Below are positions 55,015 to 63,038 of a DNA stretch of 64,000 nucleotides, piece by piece (the stretch's first letter is position 1; each line of letters begins with the position of its first letter). A model generated the notes under the pieces. The model saw only the letters and a program-made list of their open reading frames with translations. It was not told the origin of the DNA and searched no databases. The stretch comes from Biformimicrobium ophioploci (GTDB lineage Bacteria > Pseudomonadota > Gammaproteobacteria > Pseudomonadales > Cellvibrionaceae). Location of the stretch: assembly GCF_030270605.1 (NCBI RefSeq), contig NZ_BSYJ01000004.1, positions 248,001-312,000 of the forward strand. The letters run 5' to 3'. Made by a program: the position numbers and the translations under genes.

Positions 55015-56078
55015 TCGAGCTGTCTGCGGTTGAGCAACAACTGGTTGCGCAGGTACAGGAAGCGCATCAGGGCGGCCAGCGCCTGACCGTTGGCGGCGGT
55101 GGCACGCGCGCATTTTTGGGTGCGGCGCCGCAGGCGACGCGGATGGATACCCGTGCCAACAGCGGCATCATCGCGCTGCGTGAAAGTGAGCGCACGCTTA
55201 CGGTGCGGGCCGCGACTTCCCTGATTGAAATTGAGTCGGTGCTGGAACAGGCGGGTCTGCAGATTGCCTGTGGCCTGCCTGCACTGCAGCCGGAGTCCAC
55301 GGTGGGCGGTGCGGTAAGCGCCGGCATGGCTGGCCCGGGGCGCGTGTCCGGTGGTGATATCAAGGACCAGCTGCTGGGTGCGGTTCTGGTCAACGGTCGC
55401 GGCGAGCCACTGCGCTTCGGCGGCGATGTGATGAAAAATGTTGCGGGCTATGACCTGGCCCGCTTGCCGGTGGGCGCCTTTGGTGACCTCGGCCTGCTGC
55501 TGCAGCTGACACTCAAGCTGCAGCCCCGCACCCGGGCAGAGACAAGCCTGCACACCGGAATGGGCTGGGAGCAGGGCCAGGAACTGATCCGCAGCCTGCA
55601 ACTGGAGAATTATCCGTTGCTGGCGAGTGCCTACGAAGACGGAAACTGGATATTGCGCCTTGGCTGCGAACGGGCACAGCTGCCACAGCCGCTTCAGGGG
55701 GCAGGCGAGCAGCCCGCGCAATACTGGCGCGACCTGCGTGATCAGCGCACGGCATTCCATAATGGTCCGGGTAACCTGTGGCGTATTGTACTGCCGCAGG
55801 GAGCCCCGCTGCTGGCGCATGGTGAGGAGCCGCTCGTCGCCGAGTGGCACGGGGCCCTGCAGTGGCTCCGCAGTGACAGGCCCGCCTCCGAGATCTTTGC
55901 CGCGGCCGCCGCCGCCGGTGGCCATGCGCGTCTTTTCCGGAGCGAGCTGGCAGGGCTTTGCTCGCGCCCGGATGCCGGTACACAGACACTGCATCGCAAG
56001 ATAAAGACGGCCCTCGATCCCCACGGTGTTTTTGTCGCCGGTCCGGGCAACCTGTTTGCGGAAGGCGGGGAGGCTTGA
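55011..56078 (+). CDS. glcE: GlcE-type FAD-binding subunit
   Basis: A 355-residue second flavin subunit. FAD_binding_4 blocks: LTVGGGGTRAFLG, LQIACGLPALQPESTVGGAVSAGMAGPGR and VMKNVAGYDLARLPVGAFGDLGLLLQLTLKL. It lacks the FAD-oxidase C-domain, as expected for GlcE, and ends with RKIKTALDPHGVFVAGPGNLF. It works as part of the membrane-associated GlcDEF complex. It overlaps glcD by 4 bases and precedes glcF by 3. Confidence 0.92.
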   Translation: MIELSAVEQQLVAQVQEAHQGGQRLTVGGGGTRAFLGAAPQATRMDTRANSGIIALRESERTLTVRAATSLIEIESVLEQAGLQIACGLPALQPESTVGGAVSAGMAGPGRVSGGDIKDQLLGAVLVNGRGEPLRFGGDVMKNVAGYDLARLPVGAFGDLGLLLQLTLKLQPRTRAETSLHTGMGWEQGQELIRSLQLENYPLLASAYEDGNWILRLGCERAQLPQPLQGAGEQPAQYWRDLRDQRTAFHNGPGNLWRIVLPQGAPLLAHGEEPLVAEWHGALQWLRSDRPASEIFAAAAAAGGHARLFRSELAGLCSRPDAGTQTLHRKIKTALDPHGVFVAGPGNLFAEGGEA

Positions 56079-56081
56079 GCC

Positions 56082-57314
56082 ATGTATACCAACTTTGACC
56101 CGAAGGGCGACGAGCGTGCATCCGCGGCCAAACGCGCAATCGAATCCTGCGTGCACTGTGGCTTCTGCCTGGCCACCTGCCCAACCTATCGGGCGACTGG
56201 CAATGAGCTGGATAGCCCCCGCGGCCGTATCTACCTGATGAAAGCGGCGCTGGAAGGGGAGCAGCCGAGCGAGCTTACCCTGCAGCACCTTGATCGCTGC
56301 CTCTCCTGTCGCGCCTGTGAAACGACCTGTCCTTCCGGCGTGCATTACCACAATTTACTGGATCTGGGCCGGGAGCAGGTTGCCGCGGAGGTCGGGCGCC
56401 CGGCACCGGAGCGCATCAAGCGCAATATCCTGCGGCGCTTTTTGCTGAGTCCGCGCCTGTTTGCCGCGGCACTGGGCTTCGGTCGCTTCCTGCGGCCACT
56501 ATTACCGGGCTTTCTGGCGCGGCTGGTGCCGGCATCAAGAGAAACCATTGCAGTTGCCGGGCCACAGTCCGTCCATGCAAGGGCAGTATTGCTGGAAGGC
56601 TGTGTGCAGCCGGCACTGGAGCCGCAGATCAACCGCGCCGCACGTTCAGTGCTGGCGAAAGTCGGTGTCGATGCAGTATGTGCCAGGGGCGAGCAGTGTT
56701 GCGGTGCCATGAGCGCCCATATGGAGCAGCGCGAGGAAGCGCGGGCGCTGGCACGGCGCAATATCGACACCTGGCTGCCGCTGCTGGATGCAGGTGCTGA
56801 AGCGCTGGTCAGCACGGCCAGTGGCTGTGGTGCGTTTGTCAAAGAATATAGTCATCTGCTTGCCGACGATCCCGAATACGCGCAGAAAGCGCAGCGGGTT
56901 GCCGGCGCCTGCAAGGATATTGCCGAATATCTCGGCGGCAAAGACGTTGAAGCCCTGCAGGTGGACAGCGCCGTCGCTACCGCCTTCCAGTGCCCGTGCA
57001 GCCTGCAGCACGCGCAGGGGCAGGGTGCGGCAACTGAACAGTTATTGCAGCGCCTCGGTTTCGCCCTGGTGCCGGTCGCGGACGCCCATCAGTGCTGCGG
57101 CTCTGCCGGGACCTACTCCATCCTGCAGCCAGGGTTATCGCGCGAAGTGCGGGATGCCAAGCTCGATAAACTTCAGGCGCCTGGCCCGGAGCGTATTGCA
57201 TCGGCCAATATCGGCTGTATCTCGCAATTGCAGCCGCATACACAAAAGCCCGTGCGTCACTGGATCGAGTATGTGGCGATGGACCTTGGCGCCCAGGCGC
57301 GTCGCGACTCCTAG
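56082..57314 (+). CDS. glcF: GlcF-type iron-sulfur subunit
   Basis: A 410-residue protein with two [4Fe-4S] motifs: C23, C26, C29, C33 and C73, C76, C79, C83. Two CCG-type domains follow (EGCVQPALEPQ...GEQCCGAM and CPCSLQH...DAHQCCGSAGTY). This is the canonical GlcF/LldE-like layout that passes electrons from the flavin subunits to quinone. It completes the glcDEF set and ends the long nagZ-glcF run. Confidence 0.93.
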   Translation: MYTNFDPKGDERASAAKRAIESCVHCGFCLATCPTYRATGNELDSPRGRIYLMKAALEGEQPSELTLQHLDRCLSCRACETTCPSGVHYHNLLDLGREQVAAEVGRPAPERIKRNILRRFLLSPRLFAAALGFGRFLRPLLPGFLARLVPASRETIAVAGPQSVHARAVLLEGCVQPALEPQINRAARSVLAKVGVDAVCARGEQCCGAMSAHMEQREEARALARRNIDTWLPLLDAGAEALVSTASGCGAFVKEYSHLLADDPEYAQKAQRVAGACKDIAEYLGGKDVEALQVDSAVATAFQCPCSLQHAQGQGAATEQLLQRLGFALVPVADAHQCCGSAGTYSILQPGLSREVRDAKLDKLQAPGPERIASANIGCISQLQPHTQKPVRHWIEYVAMDLGAQARRDS

Positions 57315-57388
57315 CGTGCAGGTTTCCCGCGCCCCCGGGTGGGCACGGGCAACTAGACTAACGGGATCATCGGCAAGGACGCGGGCCT

Positions 57389-58789
57389 GTGCGCCCGGCA
57401 CCCCAATCCCCCATGGGCTTTATCATCCTGATCAGCTGCGTGGCCACAATTGGCGGCTTCCTGTTCGGTTTCGACAGTGGTGTCATCAATGGCACGGTCG
57501 ATGGCCTGCGCAGTGCATTCCAGTCGGACTCCATCGGTACCGGCTTCAACGTCGCATCCATGCTGTTAGGTTGTGCAGCGGGGGCATTTTTTGCCGGTCA
57601 TCTGGCGGATCTCTGGGGCCGTCGCAGTCTCCTGATGATAGCGGCAGCCCTGTTTGTCATCAGTGCCTGGGGCTCGGGCATCTCCACGTCGTCACTGGAG
57701 TTTGTGCACTATCGGATTCTCGGTGGCCTGGCGGTCGGTGCCGCAAGTGTCATGTCACCGGCATATATCAGTGAGGTCGCTCCGGCGGAGTATCGTGGTC
57801 GTCTTACCACCATCCAGCAGGTCGCCATTATTTCCGGACTTTTTGTCGCCTTTATTAGTAACTACTTCATTGCGGGCATGGCAGGTTCTTCTGTCTCTGA
57901 ACTTTGGCTGGGCTACGAAGCCTGGCGCTGGATGTTCTGGATGGAAATGATTCCGGCCACCATATTCCTGGTGACTCTGTTTATGATTCCGGAAAGTCCC
58001 CGATTTCTCGTGCTTGCTGGCAAGGAGGCCAAGGCAGCTCAGGTACTGGAACGCTTGTATGGCGTCGAAGCTGAACAGAAGTTTGCTGAAATCAAGGCGT
58101 CAGTCGGGCATATGTTCAGTCACCCGAAGCTGGCGGATATGTTCAATAGCCACGGTAGGGTACGCAGGATCATTCTTGTCGGTATTGGTCTTGCGGTATT
58201 CCAGCAACTGGTCGGTATCAATGTGGTGTTTTATTACGGCGCCGTGTTGTGGCAGTCGGTCGGTTTTTCAGAGTCGGATGCGTTGCTGATCAATGTACTA
58301 TCCGGTGGCCTCAGCATTGCGGCGTGCCTGTTGACGATCGGGCTGGTGGATCGCATTGGCCGCAAGCCACTCTTGTGGGCCGGTTCAGTGGCGATGACCG
58401 CGATGCTGGCCATTATGGCTTTTGCGTTCTCGACTGCAAATGTAGACGCGCAAGGCGGCATGACGCTCAGTGACAACATGGGTACTCTTGCTTTGGTTGC
58501 GGCCAACGCCTATGTATTTGCCTTCAATGCCACCTGGGGGCCGGTGATGTGGGTCATGCTGGGGGAGATGTTCCCCAACCGGATTCGCGGTACCGGACTT
58601 GCTGTGGCTGGCCTGTTCCAGTGGGGCGCCAACTTCCTGATCACCCTGACTTTCCCGATGTTACTCGGCGGTATCGGCCTAGCTGGTGCCTATGGCATCT
58701 ATGCACTGTTTGCATTGTTGTCGATATTTTTTGTCATGAAGCATGTACGTGAGACCCGCGGCCTGGAGCTGGAGCAGATGCAGGGTTGA
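57389..58789 (+). CDS. Sugar porter (MFS, SP family)
   Basis: A 466-residue 12-segment transporter. Sugar-porter motifs: FGFDSGVINGTVDGL in helix 1, GHLADLWGRRSLLM after helix 2, PAYISEVAPAEYRGRL, PESPRFLVLAGKEAKA at the end of the first half, GIGLAVFQQLVGINVVFYYG, and VDRIGRKPLL. Substrate is not predictable. GTG 57389 has AGGAC upstream; ATG 57413 (MGFIILISC) is the alternative. It lies 74 bases after glcF and may be co-transcribed with it and the following kinase. Confidence 0.87.
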   Translation: MRPAPQSPMGFIILISCVATIGGFLFGFDSGVINGTVDGLRSAFQSDSIGTGFNVASMLLGCAAGAFFAGHLADLWGRRSLLMIAAALFVISAWGSGISTSSLEFVHYRILGGLAVGAASVMSPAYISEVAPAEYRGRLTTIQQVAIISGLFVAFISNYFIAGMAGSSVSELWLGYEAWRWMFWMEMIPATIFLVTLFMIPESPRFLVLAGKEAKAAQVLERLYGVEAEQKFAEIKASVGHMFSHPKLADMFNSHGRVRRIILVGIGLAVFQQLVGINVVFYYGAVLWQSVGFSESDALLINVLSGGLSIAACLLTIGLVDRIGRKPLLWAGSVAMTAMLAIMAFAFSTANVDAQGGMTLSDNMGTLALVAANAYVFAFNATWGPVMWVMLGEMFPNRIRGTGLAVAGLFQWGANFLITLTFPMLLGGIGLAGAYGIYALFALLSIFFVMKHVRETRGLELEQMQG

Positions 58790-58882
58790 GGGCAGGACGC
58801 GCTCGGCGCTAACCGGGAAAGCGTTTAAACTGCACTTTCGAGCCGGGGCGTGTGTTGCGCCAGGCAGCAAGTGGCCGGGAAT

Positions 58883-60427
58883 ATGCCCCAACAGAAATAT
58901 TTGCTAGCCATCGACAATGGCACCCAGAGCGTGCGCGCAATGGTTTTTGACTGCAATGGCAACCTCGTTGCACGCAGTCAGGTCGCTATAGAGCCTTACT
59001 TTTCCCGCGAACCGGGGTGGGCCGAGCAGGCACCTGGCTATTTCTGGGAAAAACTCTGTAAGGCGTGCCAGCTGTTGTGGCCAAAGCTCGACTTCCCCCG
59101 CGAGCAGATCGAAGCCGTTACGCTAACCGCCCAGCGTGCAACCGGGATCTACCTCGACAGTGCCTGCAAGCCGCTGCGCCCGGCGATTGTGTGGATGGAC
59201 CAGCGCAAGCTGGAAAAACTCCCGTCCATGGGTTTCTGGGGGACCCTGATTGGCATGGTCGGTCAGAGTGGCATGCTGCAGTTTTTCCGGCGCCGCGCGG
59301 ACAGCCTCTGGGTGCAGCAACATGAGCCGGACATCTGGCGCAAGACACACAGGTACCTGTTGCTCTCCGGGTACCACACCTACCGGTTAACCGGCGCGTT
59401 TCGTGATGCAGTTTCCTGCCAGGTGGGGTACCTGCCGTTTAACTACCGGCGCCAGCGCTGGGGAGGCTCGCGCGACTGGAAATGGGCCGCGTTACCGCTC
59501 CGGCGCGAGCAGTTGCCGGAGTTGGTAGCCGCCGGGGATACCCTTGGCAGTATCACTGCGGGCGCCAGCGGGGAAACCGGTATTCCGGCTGGTTTGCCGC
59601 TCATCGCTGCCGGAGCCGATAAGGCCTGTGAGGTACTGGGCGCGGGAGGGCTGCACAGCAGCATCGGAAACCTCAGCTTTGGCACCACCGCTACGTTCAA
59701 CCAGAACAATACCCGTTACGTATCCTCGCAGTTGGGGGTGCCCGCGTTTCCCGCGGCGGTACCCGGGCATTTCAATACGGAAGTGATGGTACAGCGCGGG
59801 TTCTGGATGGTGAGCTGGTTCCTGCAGGAATTCGGTGCGGCGGAAATTGCGCAGGCAAAAGAACAGGGGCTCGCCCCTGAAGCCCTGCTGGATCGCCTGC
59901 TGGACCAGGTGCCTGCCGGAGCGGATGGCCTGCTCCTGCTACCGGACTGGCAACCCGGCATCCGCAGTCGCGACGCGCGCGGGGCGATTGTGGGCTTCAC
60001 CGAGGCCCATACCCGTGCACATATGTATCGTGCACTGGTTGAAGGCATTATGTTTGCGTTGCGACATGGCTGCGAGCAGGTAGTCCGACGCAGCGGGCAG
60101 CCGGTCTCCCTGTTGCGCGCGTCCGGTGGCGGTGCGGTTTCCGAGCGGGTGCTGCAGATCTGTGCGGACGTATTCAACCTGCCGGTAGAGCGGGTGCATA
60201 CCACCGAGGCATCCGGCCTGGGCGCGGCCATCAATGCCGCGGTCGGTGCAGGCCTGCATGCCGACTATCCAAGTGCCGTCCGGGCCATGGTCCGGGTGCG
60301 TGACCGGTTCGAGCCGAATCCGGAAAACGCGGCGTTGTACGATGCAATCTACCACCGCGCGTTCCGTCGGCTCGGCTCCGGGCTCAAGCCAGTCAACCGG
60401 GCGCTGGGCGCGCTTTTCAAACGCTGA
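58883..60427 (+). CDS. FGGY-family carbohydrate kinase
   Basis: A 514-residue two-lobe sugar kinase. The N-lobe has LLAIDNGTQSVRAMVFD (phosphate 1) and RPAIVWMDQRK; the catalytic Asp is probably in AAGADKACEVLGAG, and GNLSFGTTATFNQN and the FGGY-like RASGGGAVSERVLQICADVFNLPVE follow. Substrate is unknown; neither the glycerol- nor the xylulose-kinase signature is convincing. I chose ATG 58883 after GGCCGGGA. The sugar porter just upstream suggests that the pair imports and phosphorylates one sugar or polyol. Confidence 0.85.
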   Translation: MPQQKYLLAIDNGTQSVRAMVFDCNGNLVARSQVAIEPYFSREPGWAEQAPGYFWEKLCKACQLLWPKLDFPREQIEAVTLTAQRATGIYLDSACKPLRPAIVWMDQRKLEKLPSMGFWGTLIGMVGQSGMLQFFRRRADSLWVQQHEPDIWRKTHRYLLLSGYHTYRLTGAFRDAVSCQVGYLPFNYRRQRWGGSRDWKWAALPLRREQLPELVAAGDTLGSITAGASGETGIPAGLPLIAAGADKACEVLGAGGLHSSIGNLSFGTTATFNQNNTRYVSSQLGVPAFPAAVPGHFNTEVMVQRGFWMVSWFLQEFGAAEIAQAKEQGLAPEALLDRLLDQVPAGADGLLLLPDWQPGIRSRDARGAIVGFTEAHTRAHMYRALVEGIMFALRHGCEQVVRRSGQPVSLLRASGGGAVSERVLQICADVFNLPVERVHTTEASGLGAAINAAVGAGLHADYPSAVRAMVRVRDRFEPNPENAALYDAIYHRAFRRLGSGLKPVNRALGALFKR

Positions 60428-60463
60428 CCGCCCGGGCAGCTATCTGGGCCGGGTTCATACTTA

Positions 60464-60476
60464 GGTCATACAGACC
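60464..60476. promoter_or_regulatory. Candidate operator upstream of hydroxybutyrate dehydrogenase
   Basis: GGTC-ATACA-GACC is a perfect inverted repeat with a 5-base spacer, 57 bases before the GTG at 60534. A C-rich stretch (GACCCCCCAACGGGCC) follows directly. It may bind the ErdR-like regulator encoded downstream. Confidence 0.35.
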
Positions 60477-60533
60477 CCCCAACGGGCCACTGCTAACCTC
60501 CAAAAAAATGATAAGAATGCCTGGAGTTCAGCA

Positions 60534-61319
60534 GTGGCAAATAAATCTGAGATTGTCCTCATTACCGGTTCCACCAGTGGCATTGGTCTGGCTGTTGCGC
60601 GCCATATGGCTGAGGCGGGGCACACCATTATGCTGCACGGCCTGCTGGAACCGGCCGAGGGTGAGAAGATGGCCTCGGCGCTGGCGGCAGAATTTGATGT
60701 GCGCTGCGGGTTCAGCAATGCCGATATCTCTACCGCGGAGGGCGCGCGCCAGCTGGTGAGCGATACCCGTGAGTCGGTGGGCAATCCCAGCGTGCTGGTC
60801 AACAACGCCGGCATCCAGTTTACGGCATCGCTGCACGAGTTTCCGGCCGAGCGCTGGGATGCGGTGATGGCGGTCAACCTGTCTGCGCCTTTTCACCTGA
60901 TGGCGGAATGCATCCCCGCGATGCGCGATGCCAACTGGGGCCGCATTATCAATATTTCCTCCGTACACGGTCTGGTGGCATCTGCGCAGAAGGCGGCCTA
61001 TTGTGCGGCCAAGCACGGGCTGGTGGGCCTTACCAAGGTGGCGGCGCTGGAAAATGCCGATGCCGGCATCACCGTAAACGCCATCTGCCCGGGTTGGGTG
61101 GATACCCCGTTGATAGAACCGCAGATCAAGGCACTCGCCGAGCGCGAGAATATTGCCATTGACGACGCCAAGGCCCGTCTGATCGGTGCAAAACAGCCGA
61201 TGCCGGTAGCGACCAACCCGGCGGCCATCGGTGCCATGATCGGCTTCCTGACCAGCGAGGCAGCAAAAACCATCAGCGGTGCTTCCCTGCCTGTGGACGG
61301 GGCCTGGACTGCGCAGTAA
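60534..61319 (+). CDS. 3-hydroxybutyrate dehydrogenase (SDR)
   Basis: A 261-residue short-chain dehydrogenase. TGSTSGIGLAVA (about 11-22) binds NAD, NNAGIQ follows, and the catalytic set is N, S in INISSVHG, and Y-x3-K in AYCAAKHG. ICPGWVDTPLIEPQI near residue 185 is the hallmark of D-3-hydroxybutyrate dehydrogenases. It oxidises 3-hydroxybutyrate, released from polyhydroxybutyrate, to acetoacetate. It starts at GTG 60534. The response regulator follows 36 bases later. Confidence 0.9.
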   Translation: MANKSEIVLITGSTSGIGLAVARHMAEAGHTIMLHGLLEPAEGEKMASALAAEFDVRCGFSNADISTAEGARQLVSDTRESVGNPSVLVNNAGIQFTASLHEFPAERWDAVMAVNLSAPFHLMAECIPAMRDANWGRIINISSVHGLVASAQKAAYCAAKHGLVGLTKVAALENADAGITVNAICPGWVDTPLIEPQIKALAERENIAIDDAKARLIGAKQPMPVATNPAAIGAMIGFLTSEAAKTISGASLPVDGAWTAQ

Positions 61320-61355
61320 GCTTTGAACATCATTGCGCAATTCAACGGTAACGCC

Positions 61356-61994
61356 ATGGCCTCCGCGGACGCCACCCTGAAGTTTCTTATTGCCGACGAT
61401 CACCCGCTGTACCGCGCCGCACTGGCCACCACATTGGGCGTCGAGTTTGCCCAGGCAGATATCCTCGAGTCCGAGGATCTGGGTTCCTCCATCACCACTC
61501 TGGCCGAGCGTGGCAATGTGGATCTGCTGTTGCTCGACCTGAATATGCCCGGGGCGGACGGATTCAATGGCCTTGCCAGTATCCGCAAGCAGTTCCCGGC
61601 CGTGCCGGTTGTAGTGATTTCCGGTAGCGACCAGTCCAAAGTTGTACGCCAGGCTGCCCAGTTCGGTGCATCCGGCTTCCTGTCCAAGACCGCCAAGCCT
61701 GCAGAAATCTGCCAGTGCATCGATTCGGTGCTGGCGGGCGACGAGTGGTTCAGCGAAGAGGCGCTGGCGGAAGAGCCCGAGAGCAACCTGCCGGAATTGA
61801 TGGAGCAGCTCACCCCGCAGCAGCTGCGGATCTTCCAGATGGTGGCCAGCGGCATGCTCAACAAGCAGATTGCCTACGAGCTGGAAATCACTGAGCCTAC
61901 CGTCAAAAGCCACGTCACTTCCATCCTGCGCAAGACTGGCCTTCGCCACCGCAAGGAACTGATCAAGGAAGCGCAGTCACTCGCGATCGATTGA
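61356..61994 (+). CDS. LuxR/NarL-family response regulator, ErdR-like
   Basis: A 212-residue regulator with receiver domain (DDHPLYRAAL at 14-23, phospho-Asp D61 in LLLDLNMPG, SGSD, SKTAK) and a LuxR-type helix-turn-helix (LTPQQLRIFQMVASGMLNKQIAYELEITEPTVKSHVTSILRKTG). It resembles ErdR, which in Pseudomonas controls ethanol/acetate-related genes. No partner kinase is adjacent. ATG 61356 is preferred over TTG 61323. It probably shares a transcript with the dehydrogenase and may control it. Confidence 0.87.
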   Translation: MASADATLKFLIADDHPLYRAALATTLGVEFAQADILESEDLGSSITTLAERGNVDLLLLDLNMPGADGFNGLASIRKQFPAVPVVVISGSDQSKVVRQAAQFGASGFLSKTAKPAEICQCIDSVLAGDEWFSEEALAEEPESNLPELMEQLTPQQLRIFQMVASGMLNKQIAYELEITEPTVKSHVTSILRKTGLRHRKELIKEAQSLAID

Positions 61995-62046
61995 TCGTCA
62001 GCTCCTACCTGAAAGCCTTTACCGCTTTACAGTCCCCGGAATGCAG

Positions 62047-62068
62047 AACGGCGCCCGCAGGCGCCGTT
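62047..62068. terminator. Hairpin between convergent response regulator and esterase genes
   Basis: AACGGCGCC (62047-62055) pairs with GGCGCCGTT (62060-62068) around a 4-base loop. There is no long T run, so termination efficiency is uncertain. Confidence 0.65.
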
Positions 62069-62096
62069 CACGGTAATGTTTTGCTGGAGAGCTGTG

Positions 62097-63038
62097 TCAG
62101 ATGAACTGGCGCACATACTCGGCAGTGCGGCTGTATAGCTGTTCACAAGCTTCCGGCACCATGGATTCCAGGTTCAGGAAGGCATGGATCATGTCATCGA
62201 AGTGGCAGTGCTGCGCCGCGACACCGGCCTCTTTGAGTTTTTCAACATAAGCGACACCTTCATCGCGCAGCACGCAGTATTCCGCGGTAAACACCAGCGC
62301 AGGCGCCAGCGACCCGCTGACTTCACGGTGCAGCGGGGAGGACGCCTTGCGATCCTCGCCCTTCTGGAAGTAGTTATCGAAATACCAGTGCACCTTGTCG
62401 GTTTCCAGCAGCAGGCCTTTGCCATTTTCCTGGACCGACTTGCCACCGAGGGTGTAGTCGAGGCTTGGGTAAACGAGTACCTGTGCCAGTACCGGGGAGT
62501 TGGCGTGGTGCTGCAGGATCTGCGCAGCCATGGCGCTGATGGCGCCGCCGCCGGAGTCGCCCATCAGAATCGCCTTGCCGTTGTGGCCGATGCCGCGCAG
62601 GTCCAGCGCTTCTGCGAAGTGCTTGGCAACACCGACGAGATCCTCAAGTCCTGCCGGGTGTGGGTGCTCCGGGGACAGGCGGTACTCGACGGACAGCACC
62701 GTCATATTGCAGGCTTTGGCGATCCGGCGTGCAATCCCGTCGTAAACGGTGACGCTGCCGGCCATATGGCCGCCGCCATGGGAGAAAATGATGGCGGGGC
62801 CAGTGTAATCCGCGTCCGGGATGTAGGCGCGTACCGGTACCGGGCGATGCCGGGTCGGAATACAAAATTCTTTTACCTGCGCAAGTTCAGGGCCTGCTTC
62901 TACGAAGGCCTTGGTCAGGTTGGCGAGGCCGTCGCGCACACTGATCGGGGTTGGTTCGATGCCGCTGGCCTTCACCGCCGCTGCGGCTTCGTGGACCGCT
63001 GGCAGCCAGCTGGCGAGGGCGGGATTAAGCTGTGGCAT
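62097..63038 (-). CDS. HSL-family alpha/beta-hydrolase (esterase/lipase)
   Basis: A 313-residue carboxylesterase of the hormone-sensitive-lipase group. Oxyanion motif HGGG (FSHGGGHMAGS, about residue 87), nucleophile LMGDSGGGAISA (Ser near 164), and C-terminal Asp/His in DEGVAYVEKL and DDMIHAFLNL. Likely a cytoplasmic short-acyl esterase. ATG 63038 (MPQLNPALASW) has GGAG 9 bases upstream; ATG 63053 is also possible. It overlaps the transporter gene upstream, so the two are coupled. Confidence 0.88.
   Translation of the reverse strand: MPQLNPALASWLPAVHEAAAAVKASGIEPTPISVRDGLANLTKAFVEAGPELAQVKEFCIPTRHRPVPVRAYIPDADYTGPAIIFSHGGGHMAGSVTVYDGIARRIAKACNMTVLSVEYRLSPEHPHPAGLEDLVGVAKHFAEALDLRGIGHNGKAILMGDSGGGAISAMAAQILQHHANSPVLAQVLVYPSLDYTLGGKSVQENGKGLLLETDKVHWYFDNYFQKGEDRKASSPLHREVSGSLAPALVFTAEYCVLRDEGVAYVEKLKEAGVAAQHCHFDDMIHAFLNLESMVPEACEQLYSRTAEYVRQFI

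Noticed and set aside
54588-56351. A 587-codon minus-strand open frame across glcD, glcE and glcF
   Set aside because: It spans three genes with overlapping junctions and clear motifs on the plus strand; composition is that of a shadow frame.
57320-57356. Terminator after glcF
   Set aside because: GC-rich partial complementarity is present, but there is no T run, so co-transcription with the sugar porter cannot be excluded.
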